Positions 32,511-40,257 of a stretch of 64,000 nt of DNA are shown here, piece by piece (positions within the stretch are counted from its first letter, which is position 1; every line of letters begins with the position of its first letter). This stretch comes from Pseudomonadota bacterium (GTDB taxonomy: Bacteria > Pseudomonadota > Alphaproteobacteria > Reyranellales > Reyranellaceae): NCBI GenBank assembly GCA_018242505.1, contig JAFEBU010000003.1, forward strand, positions 1 to 64,000, read 5' to 3'. A program made the position numbers and the translations under genes. A model generated the notes under the pieces. It had not been told where the DNA came from. It saw only the letters and a list, made by a program, of their open reading frames with translations, and made no database searches.

Positions 32511-32619
32511 CCACCCCGATCTTCACCTGTTCGTCCCCGCTACTCCAAGGCCCTGTTGGGGAATCCTCCTTGGCCTCCTCATTCTGTGTGGGGTCGTGGT
32601 GGTTGGGGCTTGGGTTTGA
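32503..32619 (+). CDS. 38-residue membrane peptide
   Basis: A GTG at 32503 overlaps the previous stop, and GGAGG stands 7 bp before it. The peptide has a polar start (SHPDLHLF) and a single hydrophobic segment from about residue 19 to the end (GILLGLLILCGVVVVGAWV). It lies between two rightward genes in a gap otherwise without coding. Very short, so only moderate confidence. Confidence 0.5.
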   Translation: MFSHPDLHLFVPATPRPCWGILLGLLILCGVVVVGAWV

Positions 32620-32630
32620 TGGAGGAGAGA

Positions 32631-33557
32631 ATGACGCAAGTGCAAGAGATCGATTTCGGAGCAACGACGTCAATGGTGGAAAGCCCATCGAACCTTCCGG
32701 CCGCCGCTCCCATATCGCAGCCAATTGCCGCGCTCGAGCCCGTGACCATCATTCAGGTCATCGCGCGCGTCGCCAGCGATCCGACGGCCGACATCGAGAA
32801 GCTTGAACGCTTGCTCGCAATGAAGGAGAGAATGGACGCTCGCCAGGCCCAGATCGAGTACGACAACGCCATGTCGGATGCACAGGAGGCCATGAAGCCT
32901 ATCCGGGCCAATCTGGAGAGCCAACAGACCCGGAGTGAATACGCCGATTATAGCGCTTTGGACAAGGCAGTGCGACCAATCTACGCCAAGCATGGCTTTT
33001 CGCTGAGCTTCAGCACGGCCGAAGGCGCTCCTGACAACTGCGTCCGCATCGTCTGCACGGTCGGTCATCGCAGCGGCCATCGCGAACGCCCTCACCTCGA
33101 CATGCCGGCTGACGGCAAGGGCGCGCGCGGCAACGATGTGATGACCAAGACCCACGCCACGGGCGCCGCCATTACATATGGCAAGCGCTACCTGCTGGGC
33201 ATGATCTTCAACTTGGCTGTCACGCGCGATGACGACGGCAACGGTGCCGGCGGATACGACTATGATGGAGACATCGAGGCCAACGCCCCGGCGAATGCGC
33301 TGCGTGATGAGAACGGCAAGCTGCTCTCGACCTACAATGCCGAGCGTGCCAGGAAGGCCAAGGATTGGGCCGACGACGCCATCCAGTGCATCAACCATTC
33401 CAACGCGGAGGCCGCCAAGGCATGGAGAGATGCTGCGTCCGCAGTGCCTAAGGGCAAGCGTAAGTCTCCCTTGGAGTGGCTAAGGGACAATTCCCCAGGC
33501 CAGTACCTCCGTGTCCGGCAGGCCTACCAAAATGTGACGGGGGAAGACCTTGAATAA
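32631..33557 (+). CDS. erf: Erf-like single-strand annealing protein
   Basis: The ATG at 32631 has a GGAGGAGA site directly upstream. The 308-residue protein has the ERF-family core: LESQQTRSEYADYSALDKAVRPI (about residues 88-110), GFSLSFST, and THATGAAITYGKRYLLGMIFNLA (about 170-192), followed by an acidic linker and a basic tail. It should anneal complementary ssDNA during phage recombination or circularisation. It lies upstream of NinB. Confidence 0.92.
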   Translation: MTQVQEIDFGATTSMVESPSNLPAAAPISQPIAALEPVTIIQVIARVASDPTADIEKLERLLAMKERMDARQAQIEYDNAMSDAQEAMKPIRANLESQQTRSEYADYSALDKAVRPIYAKHGFSLSFSTAEGAPDNCVRIVCTVGHRSGHRERPHLDMPADGKGARGNDVMTKTHATGAAITYGKRYLLGMIFNLAVTRDDDGNGAGGYDYDGDIEANAPANALRDENGKLLSTYNAERARKAKDWADDAIQCINHSNAEAAKAWRDAASAVPKGKRKSPLEWLRDNSPGQYLRVRQAYQNVTGEDLE

Positions 33558-34005
33558 ATACACGCGAGTCAACGCTAACTACCGATATTATGTTTGGTTG
33601 GCGATGGTCGACCGCTGCACGAAGCCATCTCACAAGGCATGGGCGAGGTATGGCGCGCGAGGCATTACGGTCTGCGCGAGGTGGCTAAACAGCTTCAAAT
33701 CCTTCGTCGATGATATGGGCAATCGACCGTCCCCCGAACACAGCTTAGATCGGATCAACAACGATCTAGGATACTCGCCGGATAATTGTCGATGGGCCAC
33801 AAGGGCGGAGCAGGCCCGCAATAGGCGCCTTCCGTGTGAGCGAAAAAACATAATCCGCGTAGATGGATTGTCTTTGGGCGCGCTCTCAAAGAAGCATGGC
33901 GTTAAACGCAAGACCTTGGAACTTCGCTACAGACTTGGCAAGCGTGGTGCCGCTCTGATCGCTCGTGATCTACGCGATGGCTCTTGGCGTGGGGGCAGCG
34001 AATGA
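33550..34005 (+). CDS. HNH-like homing endonuclease
   Basis: The 151-residue protein has WLAMVDRCTKPSHKAWARYGARGI, a common motif in phage HNH/AP2-type proteins, followed by the core SLDRINNDLGYSPDNCRWAT and a basic C-terminal AP2/HTH-like part (LSLGALSKKHGVKRKTL). It is a mobile-gene type that often appears between recombination genes. It overlaps Erf and NinB by 8 and 4 bp. Confidence 0.82.
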   Translation: MNKYTRVNANYRYYVWLAMVDRCTKPSHKAWARYGARGITVCARWLNSFKSFVDDMGNRPSPEHSLDRINNDLGYSPDNCRWATRAEQARNRRLPCERKNIIRVDGLSLGALSKKHGVKRKTLELRYRLGKRGAALIARDLRDGSWRGGSE

Positions 34006-34427
34006 GCGCGCCCGAGCGTCGCCAGATCGTTCTGGGAAGCGACCTTCACCGAAAGTTCGTCGGTTCTCTGGTCGCGTCCCTCGATCGCGGCTGGATGGTT
34101 ACGCTTGACGCGCCGCGTCGGTCCATACCGCAGAACTCAACCCTGCACATGCTCATTGCCGACGCGGTTGCCGGCGGTCTTGCAGCCGACAATGGGCGCC
34201 GGCTGACTCTCTCGGAAGCCAAGGTCGCTTTCGTCTCAGCCTGGATGATGGACGAGGGGATGGAGTCTGACATCATTGCCTTTGGCGGTCACGCCGTGCA
34301 GCTCCGACGCTCGACCACGGAGTTGTCCAAAGAAGAATGCGCGCGGCTGATCGATTTCGTCATGGCGTCCTGCGCCCAGCGCGGGATCGAGGTGCGTGAT
34401 CCTGGAGAGCTTCGGGGAGCCGCATGA
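34002..34427 (+). CDS. ninB: NinB family recombination protein
   Basis: The start at 34002 overlaps the HNH stop (ATGA). The 141-residue protein shows the NinB pattern, with PRRSIPQNSTLHMLIADAVAG near the N-terminus and KVAFVSAWMMDEG before a C-terminal helix with SKEECARLIDFVMASCAQRGI. NinB binds ssDNA in lambda-type phages and assists recombination. It sits next to Erf. Confidence 0.9.
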   Translation: MSAPERRQIVLGSDLHRKFVGSLVASLDRGWMVTLDAPRRSIPQNSTLHMLIADAVAGGLAADNGRRLTLSEAKVAFVSAWMMDEGMESDIIAFGGHAVQLRRSTTELSKEECARLIDFVMASCAQRGIEVRDPGELRGAA

Positions 34428-34768
34428 CCAAGCGACAGTCCCTCTCGCCGATGAAACGCTTGAAGGTTTTTGAAGCGGCAGGCGGAGTTTGCCACCTATG
34501 CGGCCAGCGCATCCAAGCCGGCCAAAAGTGGGATGTCGAGCATCGGATCCCATTGGCTCTCGGAGGCCCCGATGACGAGGCCAACATGTCTCCATCTCAC
34601 AAGGCGTGTCATGTTCTGAAGTCTGTTGATGACTTCGCGCGTATCTCCAAGGCCAAGCGACAAAAGATCAAGCACTTCGGGGCTCGCAAGCCCTCCACCT
34701 TCCCCAAGCCTCCTCCCGGGTATGTCTGGGACTGGAAGCGCTCGCGGTACACGAAGGAGATAGCGTAA
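34424..34768 (+). CDS. HNH endonuclease
   Basis: The 114-residue protein has a compact HNH motif: CHLCGQRIQAG, WDVEHRIPLALGG with the catalytic His, and SHKACHVLK. The basic tail may bind DNA. It overlaps NinB and the next small gene. It may help recombination or act as a homing nuclease. Confidence 0.9.
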   Translation: MTKRQSLSPMKRLKVFEAAGGVCHLCGQRIQAGQKWDVEHRIPLALGGPDDEANMSPSHKACHVLKSVDDFARISKAKRQKIKHFGARKPSTFPKPPPGYVWDWKRSRYTKEIA

Positions 34769-34959
34769 TGGCCACGGATGATCCGGAACGCCTAATCCTG
34801 GTGCTTAGGCTCGCCGTGAAGATGCGGAAACTGCAGATCGACTATGCCGAGAGGATCGTCAGCACCAAGTCGACATACCTTGACGACGAAAACGCCAGAC
34901 ACGCACTTAAGAAAGCCGAGCGCGAGTTCGACATCGCGGCAGAGGATGCGCTGCGATGA
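34768..34959 (+). CDS. 63-residue helical protein
   Basis: The gene shares one base with the HNH stop. The protein is helical and charged (ILVLRLAVKMRKLQIDYAERI, then HALKKAEREFDIAAEDALR). No family is recognised. It ends 36 bp before the methyltransferase start. Confidence 0.55.
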   Translation: MATDDPERLILVLRLAVKMRKLQIDYAERIVSTKSTYLDDENARHALKKAEREFDIAAEDALR

Positions 34960-34995
34960 TAGCTCGCTCGCTTCGCTCACCAAAAGCATAAACAC

Positions 34996-35655
34996 ATGAC
35001 CATCAAGTTGATCAAAGGCGACGCTCTGGATCTCATCCAGCAGTTCAACGAGCGCCCCGATCTTATTGTCACCGATCCGCCTTATGCATTTGGCGGTTCT
35101 GGCGACGAACATGCAATATCGGCCACAGTTGCTGTCGTCCTTCGGGAAGCGGCGCAGAAACTCGCCAAGGGGCGCTGGATGTTGGTGATGTGCGCCTCTA
35201 GTTGGCGCAGCACTACATACATGGTGGAAGCCGTTCGTGGCATCGTTGATCCAATCCGCATCGGTACATGGTGCAAGCCGGCTGTGCGCACCAAGACGCG
35301 CACCACTGGCTGGCAATGGACTAGCGTCAATGTGGTTGCCTTCCGGAAGGGCAAAGCGGCCGATAAAGAGCCAAGCCTGCACCGAGACCATATCACCGCG
35401 TTGCCGGTGATTAACGGACGTCGTGCTGAGCTGCCTAGTTTGGTGGCCGATTGGATGGTGGCCCCCTACGCGGTACCGGGCGGTCTATTGCTCGATCCCT
35501 TTGCCGGTAGTGGCGCGATAATTGAGGCAGCAGAACGGGCCGGCATGAATGCCACCGGCTTCGAAAAGAAGCCGGCGCTTGTCGAAGAAGTCGAGGAACA
35601 GGTGCGCGCGAACAACGTGAGCGAGCGAATCCTTCCACCAGCGCGGCGACCATGA
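34996..35655 (+). CDS. Beta-class DNA (adenine or cytosine) N-methyltransferase
   Basis: The 219-residue protein has motif IV DPPY at residues 27-30 and the SAM-binding motif I DPFAGSGA near the C-terminus, the order of beta-class enzymes (as in CcrM-type). A target recognition segment lies between (about 85-130). It probably protects phage DNA from host restriction. The target sequence cannot be inferred from this. Its stop overlaps the start of the DUF5131 gene. Confidence 0.9.
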   Translation: MTIKLIKGDALDLIQQFNERPDLIVTDPPYAFGGSGDEHAISATVAVVLREAAQKLAKGRWMLVMCASSWRSTTYMVEAVRGIVDPIRIGTWCKPAVRTKTRTTGWQWTSVNVVAFRKGKAADKEPSLHRDHITALPVINGRRAELPSLVADWMVAPYAVPGGLLLDPFAGSGAIIEAAERAGMNATGFEKKPALVEEVEEQVRANNVSERILPPARRP

Positions 35656-36776
35656 TCGAATGGACGGACGCCACCTGGAATCCGGTCGCGGGGTGCTCGA
35701 TCGTCTCGCCGGGCTGCACCAACTGCTACGCCATGCGCATGGCCGCGCGGATAGAGGCGATAGATGAGAAATATCGTCGGGTCACCCAATATCGCGGCCT
35801 CACCAAGCGCGTGAACGGCAATCCGGTCTGGACCGGAAAGGTCGCGGTTGCCTGGCACAATATCGATGTTCCGATACGATGGCGAAAGCCACGCCGCATC
35901 TTCGTGAACTCGATGTCCGATCTCTTTCACGAGGGATTACCCATCACGGAGATCGCCACGATCTACGGCACGGCGATCGCTGCCGTGCATCTTCGCAAGC
36001 ACACGCTTCAGATCCTGACGAAGCGAGCGGACCGGATGCGCGAGTTGCTGCATAACGAGGAATTCTGGGAGATCGCCAACGCCACGGCGGAAAGCCTGGT
36101 GCTCGAACACACCGATCCGCTCAACCGCCGCAGAGACGATGCCCGCGCCACCTGCGAAGACTATTGGCCCGACAAGCCACCGCCCGGAATCTGGCTGGGC
36201 GTCTCGGCCGAGCGCCAGCAGGAGGCCGAGCAGCGCATCCCGCACTTGCTCGGTACGCCGGCGGCCAAGCGCTTCATCTCGGCCGAGCCGCTGCTCGGGC
36301 CGCTCCGACTAGATCGTCTCATCAGGGAGACAGAGCATGGGGCCTACGTCGATGATTCTCTGACGGGCTTCCGGTCGAGCGGCATAGGCGGCTCTCACGG
36401 CAGTCGCCTCGACTGGGTGATCACCGGCGGTGAGAGCGGCCCCGGCGCTCGGCCAATGCACCCCGATTGGGTGCGCTCGCTACGCGACCAGTGCGACGGC
36501 GCCAACGTGCCGTTCTTCTTCAAGCAGTGGGGCGAATATCTCCCCGTCGGCCAAATCCTGCCCGGCTTCGGCAAGGTCCATGGCGCGACGGCGGTCAAAC
36601 CGGGTCGGATGAAATTGCACTATGGCGGAACGGCCAAGCAGGCACCCAAGCACGCCTTTGCGGAACACGGCGTCGAGTTCGCTACTGCGGCTAAAGGCGG
36701 TCTTACATTCCGAGTCGGCAAGAAGCGCGCCGGTGCCGTGCTCGACGGCTACGAGCATCGCGAGATGCCGCGATGA
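35652..36776 (+). CDS. DUF5131 (phage Gp37/Gp68) family protein
   Basis: The 374-residue protein has the family N-terminus with TDATWNPVAGCSIVSPGCTN and a further Cys in NCYA, giving a CX6CX2C cluster that could bind iron-sulfur or zinc. Later it has RRIFVNSMSDLFHE, a possible TIM-barrel segment, and VITGGESGPGARPMHP. This family has no settled function but is related in layout to radical-SAM proteins. It follows a DNA methyltransferase. Confidence 0.88.
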   Translation: MIEWTDATWNPVAGCSIVSPGCTNCYAMRMAARIEAIDEKYRRVTQYRGLTKRVNGNPVWTGKVAVAWHNIDVPIRWRKPRRIFVNSMSDLFHEGLPITEIATIYGTAIAAVHLRKHTLQILTKRADRMRELLHNEEFWEIANATAESLVLEHTDPLNRRRDDARATCEDYWPDKPPPGIWLGVSAERQQEAEQRIPHLLGTPAAKRFISAEPLLGPLRLDRLIRETEHGAYVDDSLTGFRSSGIGGSHGSRLDWVITGGESGPGARPMHPDWVRSLRDQCDGANVPFFFKQWGEYLPVGQILPGFGKVHGATAVKPGRMKLHYGGTAKQAPKHAFAEHGVEFATAAKGGLTFRVGKKRAGAVLDGYEHREMPR

Positions 36777-36901
36777 CCGAACTCGTTTGCTCACACTGCA
36801 ACGGCGCCGGGAAGGTCAAGGAGGCCTGCCAGGCCTGCGGTTCAACGTGCTCGTCATCGAGTGCTGCGGCGGCGTCCGCTTCGCCTGGCCGTCGAACGTG
36901 A
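36773..36901 (+). CDS. DnaJ-like zinc finger peptide
   Basis: The ATG overlaps the DUF5131 stop as ATGA. The 42-residue peptide contains CSHCNGAGK and CQACG, a CxxCxG-type zinc motif, then a low-complexity Ser/Ala tail. The frame may be a truncated product of a longer zinc-finger protein. The next ORF is in another frame. Confidence 0.5.
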   Translation: MTELVCSHCNGAGKVKEACQACGSTCSSSSAAAASASPGRRT

Positions 36902-37023
36902 GCCTTGTGACGTGTCCGGTCTGTAGCCGGCAGGAGCTTTGGCACGGCGTCGATCCGGTGCCCGCCAGCGGACCATGGTCGGAGCCGGTGATGCAACAAG
37001 CGAACACCAGCGCGGGGAGATGA
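36847..37023 (+). CDS. Small Cys-rich protein, alternative frame
   Basis: A GTG start at 36847 gives 58 residues with IECCGG, TCPVCSRQELWHG and no SD-like site just upstream. It overlaps the zinc-finger peptide in another frame. Either it is a separate gene or the two are halves of one zinc-binding protein split by a frameshift. Confidence 0.45.
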   Translation: MLVIECCGGVRFAWPSNVSLVTCPVCSRQELWHGVDPVPASGPWSEPVMQQANTSAGR

Positions 37024-37025
37024 GG

Positions 37026-37502
37026 ATGAACGAACGCGAAGTTACCGAACTTGCCGAAGAGATTTTGAAGAGCGTCGATATCGCTCCGGAGCACGCATGG
37101 AATGCTGCCTGCATAGCATTCAAGCGCCTCCGCGGCACTGGCGAGCGTGGCGGGGATGTGGAGCGGATTGCCAAAGCAATTTATGAAGAAGAGCCTTTCT
37201 TTCTGCCGGCGGGGCAGATGATCGACGGCGTCGATCTCGCCCGAAAGTTAACCTTTGATGACGCCCCAGCTTATCGTCAGGAGCACGCACGGCGTCTCGC
37301 CCGTGCCGCCCTCTCCGCGGAGTGTGCCCCTGACAGGGAGGCCGACGTGATGCGAGCCTTAAAGTTGGGCAGACAATATATCTGGGCTGCTTACGATGAT
37401 GGTGACGCTGAATTCGCGGACGAAATCAAAGCTGATCTTGATTTTGTAGACACTCTTCTCACCCGCCCCACACCGGGCGCAAAGGAGAGCGCTGATGAGT
37501 AG
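37026..37502 (+). CDS. 158-residue phage protein
   Basis: The ATG at 37026 has a GGGGAG site 6-7 bp upstream; one at 37020 is also possible. The protein is acidic and helical (EVTELAEEILKSVDIAPEH, and DVERIAKAIYEEEP), with a C-terminal part that has DADVMRALKLGRQ-like text. No catalytic motif is recognised. Function is unknown. Confidence 0.6.
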   Translation: MNEREVTELAEEILKSVDIAPEHAWNAACIAFKRLRGTGERGGDVERIAKAIYEEEPFFLPAGQMIDGVDLARKLTFDDAPAYRQEHARRLARAALSAECAPDREADVMRALKLGRQYIWAAYDDGDAEFADEIKADLDFVDTLLTRPTPGAKESADE

Positions 37503-37734
37503 CGGCGCCATGTCGATGGCTGAGGCGTGGAACCTTCAACTCCAAGGCAAGGTACAAGACCTCGAGCTTGATCTAGCGGAGGCCGAACGGCTCCTGAAGA
37601 ACTTGACCGATGATATGCGAAGTTCAGTGCATTGGACTCTGGCTCGTGGCTTTCTCAAGCGGATGGACGCCAAACGGAGGCGGCTCGCTGAGATAGCCGC
37701 CGATGTCGAACACGTTCTTCGGAGCCCACAATGA
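37495..37734 (+). CDS. 79-residue coiled-coil protein
   Basis: The N-terminal third is flexible, followed by a long helix with QGKVQDLELDLAEAERLLKNL and a basic segment with LKRMDAKRRRLAEIAADV. It overlaps the preceding and following genes by 8 and 4 bp. Function is unknown. Confidence 0.55.
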   Translation: MSSGAMSMAEAWNLQLQGKVQDLELDLAEAERLLKNLTDDMRSSVHWTLARGFLKRMDAKRRRLAEIAADVEHVLRSPQ

Positions 37735-38129
37735 CCGAACCGCTGCCGGCACCTGAACGGGACAGACTGCTGGTTTCAATCAGTCGCCGGCTCGAAAAGC
37801 ATCCCGGCGACGCGCCGTGGTCCTGCATCGACTGCTACCACGGCAAAGCCTGCGACGAAGCCCAGATATTGCGAGCGGCCTATAGAGAATTGCGACGTTC
37901 GCGCGAGGTTCTTTCCGGAAATGGACCGGAAACTTCAGCACATTCCGAGAACACCCGCCGCCCGGCAGGCTCAGGGGTGCGGGAGGCGGAACTTAGCGCG
38001 ATGCTTCGCCAAATGGCCGACGAATTCGAAGACGCGACCTACGATATGACGAACGGCACGCAGTCATCCGAGCGCAAGGAACTTTGCCGAAGAGCGCGCG
38101 CCCTCGCGGGGAGACCGGCGGATGAGTAA
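37731..38129 (+). CDS. 132-residue phage protein with Cys pair
   Basis: A CIDCYHGKACDE segment (about residues 32-43) has three Cys residues that may bind zinc or form a disulfide. The rest is helical and charged, ending in ELCRRARALAGRP. It overlaps both neighbours. No family is recognised. Confidence 0.55.
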   Translation: MTEPLPAPERDRLLVSISRRLEKHPGDAPWSCIDCYHGKACDEAQILRAAYRELRRSREVLSGNGPETSAHSENTRRPAGSGVREAELSAMLRQMADEFEDATYDMTNGTQSSERKELCRRARALAGRPADE

Positions 38130-38307
38130 ACGCAGTCGATACATACTATTATGGGGCGCGTTGGCAACAGCCAATGCCCTGTTCTATGTCGTGACGGCCG
38201 ATAACTTGCGAGAAGCCGCTGCCTTTGGGCTTGGCATCCCTCTTGGCTTCATTGTGATCTTCTCGTTGGTCTGCATGGCCGTGAATTGGGCTGAGAGAGG
38301 AAAATGA
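38122..38307 (+). CDS. Two-helix membrane protein
   Basis: The 61-residue protein begins with basic MSKRSR, then has two hydrophobic segments at about residues 7-25 and 36-54, with a short loop. It overlaps the following gene by 4 bp. A role in the host membrane is inferred only from topology. Confidence 0.6.
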   Translation: MSKRSRYILLWGALATANALFYVVTADNLREAAAFGLGIPLGFIVIFSLVCMAVNWAERGK

Positions 38308-38513
38308 CACAGCCCATTAGCATCACGCCGGCGATGCTCGCGGCGGCATGGAACGTTGTCGAGAAGTATTGGCCGAAGAAGATCATCCGCGACGCGCGCG
38401 GAATCGGCAGGCTGGTCCACTGCGGGCCATGGCTCGAACCGAAACCGTGTCCGGCCTTCAAGGAGGCCTTCATTGCGGGTCTGAAAGCTGGCGGCTTTGA
38501 GGTCGACGAATGA
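38304..38513 (+). CDS. 69-residue phage protein
   Basis: It has an N-terminal ITPAMLAAAWNVVEKYWPKK helix and a C-terminal segment with LEPKPCPAFKEAFIAGLKAGG. Proteins like this appear in several phages near the excisionase or integrase. It follows the membrane protein with a 4-bp overlap. Function is unknown. Confidence 0.55.
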   Translation: MTQPISITPAMLAAAWNVVEKYWPKKIIRDARGIGRLVHCGPWLEPKPCPAFKEAFIAGLKAGGFEVDE

Positions 38514-38545
38514 CCCTGCTCAGGAAGCCATTAGGAGCACGGTAG

Positions 38546-38899
38546 ATGAGTGCCCTTAGCCTATCAGAAGCCGCCAAGGAACTCGGCTGGTCGCGCCGCT
38601 CGCTGGTCCGCAAGCTCGAGGAGCATCGCATCCCGACGTTCGGCTCTGGTAGGCTGGAGCGCATCGAGGTCTCGGACCTGGAACTGCTGAAGGCCAAGGA
38701 GAGGAAATGCCGAGACGAATGCCCTACCGGCTCATCGAGCCAAGAAAGCGCCCCTTCTTCTACGTCCGGGGGACGATCAATCGTAAGCGCTTTGAAGTCT
38801 CAACGGGCGAGACAGATCGCGGCCGCGCTGAGGCGTGGGCAGCGCAATACTACGCAGCCCTCGTCAGTGATCGGGTTCCCGACGCCGGGGAGCAGGTAG
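38546..38899 (+). CDS. Excisionase-like HTH protein overlapping the integrase
   Basis: The first 53 residues are a MerR/excisionase-type HTH (SLSEAAKELGWSRRSLVRKLEEHRIPTF and GRLERIEVSDLELLKAKER). This ends just before the integrase ATG at 38707; the frame continues 193 bp into the integrase as low-complexity Ser/Arg-rich text. The functional protein may be the short N-terminal part only, with the tail caused by lack of a stop. It would help direct excision. Confidence 0.65.
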   Translation: MSALSLSEAAKELGWSRRSLVRKLEEHRIPTFGSGRLERIEVSDLELLKAKERKCRDECPTGSSSQESAPSSTSGGRSIVSALKSQRARQIAAALRRGQRNTTQPSSVIGFPTPGSR

Positions 38900-39720
38900 G
38901 TTTCAAGAAGGCGGCCGAGCTATTCACGGCTTGGCGCAATCCTTCCAAATCTGAGCGACGCCTCATCGATCGGGTGACCGCGTGGTTCGAGGATAAGCCC
39001 CTCTCGGAGATCCGGCATATCCATGTCGTGGACGCCGCAAACCGGCTCCTCCCAAACGGCTCAGGAGCGACCAAAAACCGGAAGGTGATCGTCCCTATCG
39101 CCGCCGTCATGCACTACGCCAGCGAACAAGGCTGGGTCGAGTACCGCCGTATCAAGAAGTTCCCCGAGCCGAGGCGTTCTCCGCGGCAGCCCGTGACCGA
39201 CGAAACCATGGCTGCGCTCCTGAATGCTACGCAGGGCCATAAACGGGCATTTCTGGCAGTTTTGTACGAAACCGGCCTCCGAGTGACGGACGCCCTCAAA
39301 ATCGAATGGGCGGCCACAAATCTGGTCTTGGCGCGCGTGTCTGTGAAGGTTGGGAAAACGGACGAGCGGATCGTTATTCCCCTCTCCTCAGCACTTGTCG
39401 CCGAGTTGGCCATGCTGCCCAAGAAAGCGCCCCTCGTCTTTCCCTGGCGCACGCGCACCGGCGTCTATCGCTGGCTGAAGCCGCTACGGGAAAGCCTTGG
39501 CGTCGCCTACACGCCCCACCAGTCGCGGCACGCTCTGGCAACCGCCGCGCTTGAGGCTGGCATCTCGGATCGGGAAGCCGCTGATCTCGGCGCCTGGCGC
39601 GATGCCCGCTCTCTGCATCGCTATCAGCACGTCACCCCACGCGGTGTCGCAGGGCGAGGAGTCGAAAAACTGGAGGCGTTGGCGCAGACAAACAAGACTA
39701 AGGCCTTGAAAGGAAGATGA
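38707..39720 (+). CDS. int: Tyrosine-type site-specific integrase
   Basis: The 337-residue protein has an N-terminal arm-type and core-binding region (about 1-160) and a catalytic domain with Arg192 (TGLRVTD), Lys217 (VGKTDER), His271-x-x-Arg274 (TPHQSRH), Trp297 (LGAWRD) and the nucleophile Tyr306 (HRYQHV). All key residues are present. It is the last phage gene; the stop is 28 bp before the tRNA fragment. Confidence 0.95.
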   Translation: MPRRMPYRLIEPRKRPFFYVRGTINRKRFEVSTGETDRGRAEAWAAQYYAALVSDRVPDAGEQVGFKKAAELFTAWRNPSKSERRLIDRVTAWFEDKPLSEIRHIHVVDAANRLLPNGSGATKNRKVIVPIAAVMHYASEQGWVEYRRIKKFPEPRRSPRQPVTDETMAALLNATQGHKRAFLAVLYETGLRVTDALKIEWAATNLVLARVSVKVGKTDERIVIPLSSALVAELAMLPKKAPLVFPWRTRTGVYRWLKPLRESLGVAYTPHQSRHALATAALEAGISDREAADLGAWRDARSLHRYQHVTPRGVAGRGVEKLEALAQTNKTKALKGR

Positions 39721-39747
39721 ACATGCCTCCCCTCTCAAGGCTGAAAC

Positions 39748-39775
39748 ACGGGTTCGACTCCCGTTGGGAGCGCCA
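39748..39775 (+). other. attR: displaced tRNA 3' end
   Basis: The segment has a T stem ACGGG (39748-39752) and CCCGT (39760-39764) around the loop TTCGACT, then the acceptor strand TGGGAGC, the discriminator G and CCA. The anticodon and D arms are absent, so it is the 3' part of a tRNA left at the right end when the phage recombined into the gene. The identity of the tRNA is not set. Confidence 0.8.
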
Positions 39776-40257
39776 AGCTTTGCAATAACTTGGCTATCCC
39801 AAGCTTGAACCTACGGCCGGTCGGGTAAACGCTGGGTAAGCAATCGGCAGAAATTCATAGGTTGTGACCACCCTGCGTGTTTCCCCACGACTAGGCTGAC
39901 AACGATGAAGTGTGAACGGATCCGAGCGGACGACCTGGTCGAACCGTAACTGTCGATCGCGCCCGGGGTGGCAGAGCTGCTGTGAACCGCTCTCCATTGA
40001 GATGGGCCAAGTGCGCAGCAACGCCCCTGTCATCGGTATTCAAGCCCTCGCGTCCAGGTCGCAGCTAACGATCAAGCTTGTCGGCCCTTCCCGAACGGTC
40101 CCGTCGTCCCCATCTAATCCTCCTGCATCGCAGGCATATTGGGCCGCGGAGACGACCGCCTGTCGTAATGAGATGGCAAATGCCGGACATTCGGCGTGGT
40201 TGTGGCTCTTGCCTCTGACGTGGCCTAATACGACGACATGGTCGATCCCGGTGTGTC
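39776..40257. other. Intergenic stretch without a clear gene
   Basis: This 480-bp stretch holds no ORF with coding-like composition or ribosome site; the longest (39912-40289) reads into the LysR start in another frame. It should hold the LysR promoter. No repeat, RNA gene or insertion sequence was recognised. Confidence 0.6.

Larger units (their letters stand above)
1..39775. mobile_element. P22-like temperate prophage (left end outside the window)
   Basis: Terminase, portal, scaffold, coat, gp4-like, gp10-like and ejection genes are in the P22 order on the minus strand. They are followed by a lysogeny switch (Cro-like and CI-like), Erf/NinB recombination genes and a tyrosine integrase whose stop lies 28 bp before a tRNA 3' fragment. 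The absence of long-tail genes (tape measure, tail tube) agrees with a podovirus. Nearly every gene overlaps the next by 1-8 bp. No broken structural gene was seen, so the element may be intact, but attL and any genes before position 1 cannot be judged. Confidence 0.95.
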
